Both the position numbers and the translations under genes were made by a program. 12,912 nt of DNA, from NCBI GenBank assembly GCA_964540415.1, contig CAZIMM010000061.1, positions 1-12,912 of the forward strand, written 5' to 3'. Within the stretch, counting starts at the first letter, position 1; every line of letters begins with the position of its first letter. Origin of the DNA: CAZIMM01 sp964540415 (lineage in GTDB: Bacteria; Bacillota; Clostridia; Oscillospirales; Acutalibacteraceae). Below are positions 7,644 to 12,912 of this stretch, piece after piece. Below the pieces are notes generated by a model. It searched no databases. It was not told where the DNA came from and saw only the letters and a program-made list of their open reading frames with translations.

Positions 7644-8387
7644 TTGTCAACTCCGGCAATAAAACTGGACAATGTCAGCGTGATGTTCAACCTTAACAAA
7701 GAAAAGGTGGACAATCTAAAGGAATATACCATCAAATTTCTCACCCACAGGCTTCGCTTCAACGAGTTCTGGGCGCTCAATGACATTTCGTTTTCCGTTC
7801 AGCCAGGTGAACGGCTCGGCGTGCTCGGCTTCAACGGAGCGGGCAAAAGCACTCTGCTCAAGGTTGTGGCAGGCGTGCTCAAGCCGACAAAGGGCACGGT
7901 TGATGTCAGAGGAGTTATTGCTCCGCTCATTGAGCTGGGCGCGGGCTTTGACATGAACTACACCGGAAAGGAAAACATCTTTCTTTACGGCGCGACGATG
8001 GGCTATTCCCGCAAATATATTCAGGAAAGATTTGACGAAATCGTTGATTTTTCGGAATTGAAGGATTTTATCGACGTTCCCGTCAAAAACTATTCATCGG
8101 GCATGAAAGCAAGGCTCGGCTTTGCGATTGCAACGGCGGTTGACCCGAAGGTTCTCATTCTCGATGAGGTGCTTTCCGTGGGCGATGCCAAGTTCCGCGA
8201 AAAAAGCGAAAAAAAGGTTATCAGTATGTTTGACAAAGGCGTCACCGTTCTTTTTGTTTCGCACAACACAAGCCAGGTCAAAAAGCTGTGCAACACGGCG
8301 ATACTCCTCGAAAAGGGACATCTCACCATGTCCGGTTCGGCGGACGATGTCTGCGCGGCTTATGATGAGGTTGTCAAGAAGAAATAA
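7644..8387 (+). CDS. ABC transporter ATPase for polysaccharide/teichoic acid export
   Basis: The cytoplasmic nucleotide-binding subunit partnering the preceding permease (TagH/TarH, Wzt type). All ATPase elements are present in 247 residues: Walker A GFNGAGKST (62-70), signature SSGMK (151-155), Walker B VLILDE (170-175) and H-loop His207 in VSHN. The N-terminal insertion around residues 17-43 (NKEKVDNLKEY...HRLRFNEFWAL) is typical of the export group. The start is taken as TTG at 7644: the sequence AGGCGGTGA just upstream matches the anti-Shine-Dalgarno partner in all but one base and is correctly spaced for it. An in-frame GTG at 7635 lies inside that site. The protein ends right after the ATPase fold, lacking both the C-terminal glycan-binding domain of O-antigen Wzt proteins and the long extension of B. 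subtilis TagH. Confidence 0.93.
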   Translation: MSTPAIKLDNVSVMFNLNKEKVDNLKEYTIKFLTHRLRFNEFWALNDISFSVQPGERLGVLGFNGAGKSTLLKVVAGVLKPTKGTVDVRGVIAPLIELGAGFDMNYTGKENIFLYGATMGYSRKYIQERFDEIVDFSELKDFIDVPVKNYSSGMKARLGFAIATAVDPKVLILDEVLSVGDAKFREKSEKKVISMFDKGVTVLFVSHNTSQVKKLCNTAILLEKGHLTMSGSADDVCAAYDEVVKKK

Positions 8388-8414
8388 CAGTATTTTTTGA
8401 AATGAGGCGTTCTT

Positions 8415-9128
8415 ATGGTATTCGCGGCTATAATGGCGGGCGGAATGGGCAGCAGAATGGGCAACTCCGACACGCCCAAGCAATTTCTGAAAATCGGGAA
8501 CAAGCCTATCATTGTTCACACCGTGGAAAAATTCTACGTAAACAGCAGATTTGAAAAAATCATCGTGCTGTGCCCCGCCGCATGGGTGTCGCACACAAGG
8601 GATATGCTTGAAAAAGCTCCCGGGATTGACGGAAGGATAGCCGTAATTCCGGGCGGCGAAACCAGGAACGACACACTTGTCAATGCCGTCAATTATATCG
8701 AGGAAAATTTCGGACTGGATGACGACACCGTAATCGTCACTCACGATGCCGTGCGGCCGTTTGTGACTCACAGGATAATCGAGCAGAGCATTGATTATAC
8801 TATTGAATACGGCGCGTGCGATACCGTTGTTCCCGCAACGGACACGATTGTCGAAAGCTGTGACGGCGAGTATATCAGCACAATTCCCGTGCGCAGCTGT
8901 ATGTTTCAGGGGCAGACGCCGCAGTCGTTCAAGGCAAAACGGCTCAAGGAGATTATTCTCACGCTTACGGATGAGGAAAAAGCCGTGCTCACAGACGCGT
9001 GCAAGATATACACTCTCAAGGGTGAGCCGGTTCACCTTCTGCGCGGTGAGCAGTTCAACATCAAAATCACCTATCCGTTTGACCTGAAGCTGGCACAAGC
9101 CCTGCTTGAAAGCGATGATGAAAAATGA
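8415..9128 (+). CDS. tarI: D-ribitol-5-phosphate cytidylyltransferase (TarI)
   Basis: Makes CDP-ribitol from CTP and ribitol 5-phosphate, the activated donor for ribitol-phosphate polymers. It belongs to the IspD/TarI family: the nucleotide-binding loop AAIMAGGMGSRMG is at residues 4-16, PKQF at 21-24 (Lys22), HDAVRPF at 110-116 and QTPQSFK at 167-173. The length of 237 residues fits. IspD (methylerythritol cytidylyltransferase) is very similar, but here the gene overlaps tarJ by 4 bases and sits among polymer export genes, which favours TarI. The ATG is preceded by GAGG (8404-8407) at 7 bases, and the stop is within the ATGA overlap with the next gene. It lies 27 bases downstream of the ATPase gene, with no terminator or promoter evident between them. 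Confidence 0.88.
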   Translation: MVFAAIMAGGMGSRMGNSDTPKQFLKIGNKPIIVHTVEKFYVNSRFEKIIVLCPAAWVSHTRDMLEKAPGIDGRIAVIPGGETRNDTLVNAVNYIEENFGLDDDTVIVTHDAVRPFVTHRIIEQSIDYTIEYGACDTVVPATDTIVESCDGEYISTIPVRSCMFQGQTPQSFKAKRLKEIILTLTDEEKAVLTDACKIYTLKGEPVHLLRGEQFNIKITYPFDLKLAQALLESDDEK

Positions 9129-10150
9129 TTAACACAGTTTATCGCCTTGTTGCTCCGCGCATGATTGACGTCACCTATACGCAGATTGACCCGGCGGAAC
9201 AAAAAGTCATTCTCCGTCCGGAATATCTTTCGTTGTGCAAGGCTGACCAGAGATATTATCAGGGCACGCGCTCACAGGCTGTGCTGCGCTCGAAACTGCC
9301 GATGGCGCTCGTTCACGAATGCGTCGGCAGGGTTGTTCTCGATCCCACGGGAACCTTTGCACCCGGCGAAAGAGTTGTGCCCATACCGAACGTTCCCGGT
9401 GAGGACGACGGCGTGACAGCGGAGAATTACCGCCTGACAAGTTCCTTCCTCTCCAGCGGACACGACGGCTTTTTCCGCGACCTGGTTCAGATGCCGCCCG
9501 ACAGAATGGTTAGGGTGCCGCAGGGCATAAAAGACGAAATCGCGGCGTTTACCGAGCTGGTCAGCGTTGCGGTTCATTCAATTTCACGCTTTGAGCGGCT
9601 TTCGCATTCGCGCAGACAGCGGCTCGGAGTTTGGGGAAACGGAAATCTCGGCTATATAATGTCCCTCCTGCTCAGCGTGATTTTCCCGGATGCGGAAATT
9701 TATGTGTTCGGAACCGTTGAGGAAAAGCTCGGCTACTTCACCTTTGCAACAAAGACCTTCCACGTTGATGCCGTTGAAGAGGCACCGATGCTCGACCATA
9801 CGTTTGAATGTGTCGGCGGCACGGGTGCGAGAAGCGCAATCAATCAGATGATCGACCTCATTTTGCCGGAAGGCACAATCTCCCTCATGGGCGTGAGCGA
9901 AAACTTTCCCGACATAAACACAAGGATGATTCTTGAAAAGGGTCTTCAGCTTTACGGCTCGTCCCGCAGCGGCTATGACGATTTTGACAGGACGATGAAG
10001 CTTTTCAGCGAGCATCCCCGGCTGCTTTCTTATCTTGAGAACCTTGTCGGAGACGTTGTGACAGTGCACACAATAGATGATATTCACAGAGCCTTTAATA
10101 TTGACTTTAACAGAGGATTCGGAAAGGTAATTCTCAAATGGGAAAAATAA
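9125..10150 (+). CDS. tarJ: Ribulose-5-phosphate reductase / ribitol-5-phosphate dehydrogenase (TarJ)
   Basis: A zinc-dependent medium-chain alcohol dehydrogenase that reduces ribulose 5-phosphate to ribitol 5-phosphate, feeding TarI. TarI and TarJ are known to work as a pair. In the 341 residues, Cys38 (LSLCKAD), His64-Glu65 (HECVG) and Glu144 are probable catalytic zinc ligands. The Rossmann glycine motif GNGNLG lies at 171-176. The four-cysteine structural zinc lobe common in other alcohol dehydrogenases is absent; that region reads IPNVPGEDDGVTAENY, as expected for TarJ-like enzymes. The first codon overlaps the tarI stop (ATGA), and the final 13 bases overlap the next gene, so the three are tightly coupled. 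Other sugar-alcohol dehydrogenases look similar; the TarI neighbour decides the assignment. Confidence 0.88.
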   Translation: MINTVYRLVAPRMIDVTYTQIDPAEQKVILRPEYLSLCKADQRYYQGTRSQAVLRSKLPMALVHECVGRVVLDPTGTFAPGERVVPIPNVPGEDDGVTAENYRLTSSFLSSGHDGFFRDLVQMPPDRMVRVPQGIKDEIAAFTELVSVAVHSISRFERLSHSRRQRLGVWGNGNLGYIMSLLLSVIFPDAEIYVFGTVEEKLGYFTFATKTFHVDAVEEAPMLDHTFECVGGTGARSAINQMIDLILPEGTISLMGVSENFPDINTRMILEKGLQLYGSSRSGYDDFDRTMKLFSEHPRLLSYLENLVGDVVTVHTIDDIHRAFNIDFNRGFGKVILKWEK

Positions 10151-11259
10151 AAAAGCTGTTTTACCTGCTGTTTGCGGCGGCATTCTATGTCGGCAGGTTG
10201 ACCCCGGTGAAAAAAAACACCGTGGCGCTTATCTCGCCGCACAACGCCTCGTTCAACGACAGCCTCGGTTGTCTGCGAACAGAGCTTGAAGCCTCGGGGA
10301 ATTTCCGCTTCATTGAAATTTCCCATTCCGACCTCGGAAAGTTCGCGTCGGCGCTGAAATTCTTCACCGTCAAGGCTTTCCGGCTCGCCGGTGCGGGGCT
10401 GATTTTACTTAACGACAATTTCATGCCGATGTCAATGCTGCACTTCAGCAAAAGGGCAGCAGTTGTACAGCTTTGGCACGCCGAGGGAGCATTCAAGAAA
10501 TTCGGGCTGGACATCGAACAGCCGGAGGATATTCGCCGCAGCGAAATCGGCGCGAACAAACGCCTCACCCATGTCATCTGCACCGGCAGAAAGGTTGCTC
10601 CGATTTATGCGTCAGCGTTCGGAGTTGCCCCGGAGCGTGTGCTGCCTCTCGGCTCGCCGCGAACCGATTCGCTTTTCGGCAGGGACGCGGAGAATATGCG
10701 CGCAAGGTTCGATTCGGAGCATCCCGAATGCCGCGGAAAGAAGCTTGTGCTCTACGCCCCGACCTTCCGTGACGACAGAGCTGCGGATTCCCGTCTGCTT
10801 GACAGCTTTGATTTTTCCGCCTTCAAAAATGCGCTCGGCGGGGAGTATGCCCTGCTTGTCCGTCTCCACCCGCAGATTCACGCGGCGGCGGGGAGCATGG
10901 AGGGGGCAGTGGATATGACGGCTTATCCGGACGTCGGCGACCTCGTGTGCGTGTGCGATGTGCTGATAACCGACTATTCCTCCATCTGCATGGACTTCGC
11001 CCTGCTCGGCAAGCCCTGCGTGTTTTATGCCTTTGATAAGGCGGATTATCTCACCCGCCGCCCTGTTTATTTTGATTATGACGATTATGTGCCGGGTCGT
11101 GTTGTCAAAACCTTTCACGAGCTGCTTCATTGCCTCGCGGTCAAGGACTTTGCAACCGAAAAAATCAGCGACTTCATATCATTCAATTTTGACTCTCCCG
11201 GCCCCGGCAGCACAAAAAAAGTTGCAGAATACATCATGAAGATTTTATCGGAACATTAA
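10138..11259 (+). CDS. CDP-polyol phosphotransferase of the TagB/TagF/TarL family (PF04464)
   Basis: Transfers a glycerol- or ribitol-phosphate from its CDP donor to a lipid-linked acceptor at the membrane. The 373 residues correspond to a single catalytic domain, about the size of the primase TagB/TarB (~380), not the longer polymerases with an N-terminal domain. Visible motifs are QLWHAEGAFKKFG at 111-123, GSPRTD at 172-177, YAPTFRD at 206-212, RLHP at 242-245 and ITDYSSICMDFALLGKPCVF at 277-296. A hydrophobic N-terminus with basic residues may associate with the membrane. The ATG lies inside the tarJ end (13-base overlap). It is the only enzyme of its kind in the window and comes right after tarI and tarJ, so CDP-ribitol is the likeliest donor; CDP-glycerol cannot be ruled out. 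It ends the operon, and no GC-rich terminator follows. Confidence 0.9.
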   Translation: MGKIKKLFYLLFAAAFYVGRLTPVKKNTVALISPHNASFNDSLGCLRTELEASGNFRFIEISHSDLGKFASALKFFTVKAFRLAGAGLILLNDNFMPMSMLHFSKRAAVVQLWHAEGAFKKFGLDIEQPEDIRRSEIGANKRLTHVICTGRKVAPIYASAFGVAPERVLPLGSPRTDSLFGRDAENMRARFDSEHPECRGKKLVLYAPTFRDDRAADSRLLDSFDFSAFKNALGGEYALLVRLHPQIHAAAGSMEGAVDMTAYPDVGDLVCVCDVLITDYSSICMDFALLGKPCVFYAFDKADYLTRRPVYFDYDDYVPGRVVKTFHELLHCLAVKDFATEKISDFISFNFDSPGPGSTKKVAEYIMKILSEH

Positions 11260-11333
11260 ATTTATAAGTATATGCCAAAAGGTAAATAATATGCGAAAAC
11301 TCCACAAATACTTCAAATTTTTTTGAAAAATGC

Positions 11334-11362
11334 TGGACAAAGTCTGGAAAACGTGATAATAT
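11334..11362 (+). promoter_or_regulatory. Probable promoter of the 52-residue peptide gene
   Basis: TGGACA (11334-11339) and TAATAT (11357-11362) are 17 bases apart. A GATAAT two bases earlier (11355-11360) is an alternative -10 element. The -35 region sits in a short direct repeat, CTGGA at 11333-11337 and again at 11344-11348, with an 11-base period. The 138-base gap between the transferase gene and the peptide gene otherwise contains AT-rich sequence and a weak TTCAAA/TTTGAA inverted repeat at 11312-11327, with no convincing terminator. Confidence 0.5.
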
Positions 11363-11397
11363 ATACCCAATACCTGTAAAAGTAGGAGGTGGCAGTA

Positions 11398-11556
11398 ATG
11401 GATTACGTCACAATCATCAGTGATGCGATAGCAAAGTTGTTCTCCAGCTTCGACTACAATGCTATTGCTGACGCATTCAACAAGTTTGATTTTAACAGCC
11501 TTGCACAGACTGTTGTCAAGCTCATCAAATCAGCTTTCGACCTTTCGATCGGCTGA
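11398..11556 (+). CDS. Uncharacterised 52-residue amphipathic peptide
   Basis: This small gene is not recognised. It starts at ATG 11398, with a near-perfect AGGAGGTGG at 11384-11392 spaced 8 bases from the AGGAGG core, and ends at TGA 11554. The protein begins MDYVTIISDAIAKLFSSFDY and ends KSAFDLSIG. It has no signal peptide, cysteine or proline. Hydrophobic residues recur every three to four positions, suggesting amphipathic helices; charges are about six Asp against four Lys. The segments FDYNAIADA (18-26) and FDFNSLAQT (30-38) look like a repeat with a 12-residue period. The gene has its own promoter and is followed by a terminator at 11596. Size, lack of leader and amphipathicity recall leaderless secreted peptides such as phenol-soluble modulins, but there is no sequence match known to me. 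A membrane-associated regulator or chance ORF are alternatives; the ribosome binding site argues against chance. Confidence 0.75.
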   Translation: MDYVTIISDAIAKLFSSFDYNAIADAFNKFDFNSLAQTVVKLIKSAFDLSIG

Positions 11557-11595
11557 TAAAACAAAGTTATTCGGAGTAAAGAAGCAAAGCAGAGG

Positions 11596-11627
11596 CTCTC
11601 GACCAAGCAGTCGGGAGTTTTTGTTTT
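11596..11627 (+). terminator. Rho-independent terminator after the 52-residue peptide gene
   Basis: The stem CTCTCGAC (11596-11603) pairs with GTCGGGAG (11610-11617), with one G-U pair and a six-base loop CAAGCA. It is followed directly by TTTTTGTTTT (11618-11627). It lies 39 bases after the peptide stop and only 20 bases before the cyclase start, so it may also act as an attenuator for the cyclase gene. Confidence 0.85.
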
Positions 11628-11647
11628 CTCAAATCGGGGGAATTGTA

Positions 11648-12256
11648 TTGAAAATAATAGATATATCCAGAGATATATTAAATACTAATATATATCCGGG
11701 TGATCCCGAGCCTCGTGTTGAAAACGTGCACAGCATCGCGGACGGTGCGGACTGCAACCTCAATGTGCTGCATTTTTGTCTTCATACCGGCACACATGCC
11801 GACGCACCTCTGCATTTCATCGACGGCGCTCCGAGCATCGACTCAATTGCTCCCGACATCTTCATCGGTCCCTGCCTTGTGATTGAAGCTCCCGAGGGAG
11901 GGATAAGCGGCGACTTTGTGGATCGCAATTTTCCTCCGACCTGTGAACGGCTGCTGATAAAGAGCGGCGGCAAAGCATGGTTTACCCCCAGCGGAGCTTT
12001 TGAAGCGTCGGCATGCTCACTCAAACTCATCGGCACCGATTCGCTTTCAGTCGGAATTTCCGGCAATCAGGTTCAGCCGCACAAAGCTTTTATGTTTGAA
12101 AACGTGGCAATCCTGGAGGGGCTGGATCTCACGGATGTTGAGCCCGGAGAGTATTTCCTGATTGCTTTGCCGGTGAAAATCGGCGGGGTCGAAGCTGCTC
12201 CCGTCCGCGCAATCCTCATCAAAGACTATCTCTTTTGGGGTGCGAAATCAGAGTAA
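11648..12256 (+). CDS. Cyclase / kynurenine formamidase-family hydrolase (PF04199)
   Basis: A metal-dependent hydrolase of the cyclase family, whose best-known member, KynB, hydrolyses N-formylkynurenine. Other members act on different amides or cyclic substrates, so the substrate here is unknown. The 202 residues match the family's length. The metal-binding motif is clear: HTGTHADAPLHF (46-57), with His46, His50, Asp52 and His56. YPGDP (16-20) is also typical of the family N-terminus. The start is the TTG at 11648, with GGGGGA (11636-11641) 6 bases upstream; the upstream in-frame extension crosses the terminator and the peptide gene, and no ATG is suitable. No tryptophan-degradation genes are nearby. 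No promoter is visible in the 20 bases between the terminator and the start. The first codons are unusually AT-rich (ATA, AGA, TTA) compared with the rest. Confidence 0.9.
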   Translation: MKIIDISRDILNTNIYPGDPEPRVENVHSIADGADCNLNVLHFCLHTGTHADAPLHFIDGAPSIDSIAPDIFIGPCLVIEAPEGGISGDFVDRNFPPTCERLLIKSGGKAWFTPSGAFEASACSLKLIGTDSLSVGISGNQVQPHKAFMFENVAILEGLDLTDVEPGEYFLIALPVKIGGVEAAPVRAILIKDYLFWGAKSE

Positions 12257-12341
12257 GCACCATATATTGGGGACAGGCTTTTCAACGCCCGGCGAGGTGT
12301 GTTTCAACGGCAAAAAAGTTGAAAAAACTTAAAAAAAAGGG
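12257..12341 (+). promoter_or_regulatory. Upstream region of the rRNA promoter with A-rich UP-like element
   Basis: Between the cyclase stop and the rRNA -35 element, no gene is seen. The segment 12312-12338 is nearly all A and T with several A-tracts just upstream of the -35 element, the position of an UP element that binds the RNA polymerase alpha subunit. TTTCAACG occurs at 12280-12287 and again at 12302-12309, a 22-base period. The second copy forms a 7-bp inverted repeat with GTTGAAA at 12318-12324. No clear terminator for the cyclase gene is present. Confidence 0.4.
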
Positions 12342-12370
12342 TTGACAAGCGAGCGGAAATTTGATATTAT
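12342..12370 (+). promoter_or_regulatory. Ribosomal RNA operon promoter
   Basis: A consensus TTGACA (12342-12347) and TATTAT (12365-12370) are separated by 17 bases, ~213 bases before the 16S gene. Transcription should begin near 12377, just after a GC-rich stretch (GTCGAGCGC) in the position of a discriminator, a feature of growth-rate-controlled rRNA promoters. Only one promoter is evident, whereas many rRNA operons have two. Confidence 0.85.
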
Positions 12371-12376
12371 TGTCGA

Positions 12377-12582
12377 GCGCTCTGAGAGAGAGCGCGATGC
12401 ACCTTGAAAATTAAACAACGATTGAAAAGAAAAACCCTGAAAATTTTTTAAGAGTAAACCGGTCGAGAGACCGGGTACTTTCGAACAGTAATTCGGTAAC
12501 GAATTAGCAAAGAAGATGCGCTAGCATCGAAAAGAGCAGAACAAGCTCTGAATACGATTTTAACCGAGAGGTTAAGATATAA
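12377..12582 (+). other. rRNA operon leader with boxA-like site and six small hairpins
   Basis: The leader runs from the predicted transcript start to the mature 16S end. A boxA-like antitermination site, CACCTTGAAAATTAAACA, lies at 12400-12417; it resembles the Firmicute boxA by comparison from memory. Hairpins by exact base pairing are 12377-12395 (7 bp, loop GAGAG), 12459-12474 (6 bp, loop GAGA), 12489-12506 (7 bp, loop GTAA), 12515-12528 (5 bp, loop GCTA), 12533-12549 (5 bp, 7-base loop) and 12557-12578 (9 bp with one G-U, loop GAGA). Three of the loops (GAGA, GTAA, GAGA) are GNRA tetraloops. The last hairpin ends five bases before the 16S start and may be a processing or assembly signal. 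No gene is seen in this ~200-base stretch. Confidence 0.75.

Positions 12583-12912
<330 letters not shown>

Noticed and set aside
8094..9098. 334-codon minus-strand ORF
   Set aside because: It is antisense to the ABC ATPase and tarI, both with complete catalytic motifs. The length is a by-product of codon bias.
11312..11327. TTCAAA/TTTGAA inverted repeat after the transferase gene as a terminator
   Set aside because: The stem is all A-T except one pair and is not followed by a T-run, so it is too weak to be a convincing rho-independent terminator.
11459..11647. Upstream extension of the cyclase reading frame to 11459
   Set aside because: It crosses the 52-residue peptide gene in another frame and the terminator, and encodes low-complexity sequence. 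The family N-terminus begins at the TTG at 11648.

Overview
The window reads as a chromosomal fragment of a Clostridia-class Firmicute, most likely Oscillospiraceae/Ruminococcaceae. The evidence is the 16S rRNA start at the right edge, strong GGAGG-type ribosome binding sites, TTGACA/TATAAT promoters, a YdbS/YdbT pair, a TarI/TarJ pair and frequent TTG starts. Coding density is high, and most genes concern the cell envelope. The genus cannot be fixed by eye.

Left edge (1-1449, minus strand): a two-gene O-acylation module, a DHHW/AlgJ-like SGNH protein followed by an MBOAT (AlgI-like) acyltransferase. Both look broken. The DHHW gene carries a frameshift near position 300 that cuts off its conserved C-terminus. 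The MBOAT gene is intact for about 33 codons and then runs into sequence resembling the terminal inverted repeat of an IS3-family insertion sequence, which leaves the window.

1538-5258 (plus strand): an operon of galE, a membrane-anchored N-acetylmuramoyl-L-alanine amidase, and the PH-domain membrane pair YdbS and YdbT. The genes overlap or nearly touch.

5277-11259 (plus strand): a second operon with its own TTGTTA-17-TATAAT promoter. It holds two family-2 glycosyltransferases, an ABC-2 polysaccharide permease and its ATPase (TagGH/Wzm-Wzt type), TarI (ribitol-5-phosphate cytidylyltransferase), TarJ (ribulose-5-phosphate reductase) and a TagB/TagF-family polyol-phosphate transferase. Together they can make CDP-ribitol, add sugars and ribitol phosphate to a lipid-linked chain, and export it. 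This points to a ribitol-phosphate-containing wall glycopolymer.

11334-12256: an orphan 52-residue amphipathic peptide with an excellent ribosome binding site and its own promoter, then a rho-independent terminator, then a cyclase/kynurenine-formamidase family gene starting only 20 bases after the terminator. The peptide is the least explained and most interesting item here.

12257-12912: a ribosomal RNA promoter (TTGACA-17-TATTAT) with an A-rich upstream element, a boxA-like antitermination site, a leader with six consecutive small hairpins (several closed by GNRA tetraloops), and the first ~330 bases of 16S rRNA. Both window edges lie in sequence that is normally multicopy (IS and rRNA), as expected if this is a whole assembly contig.
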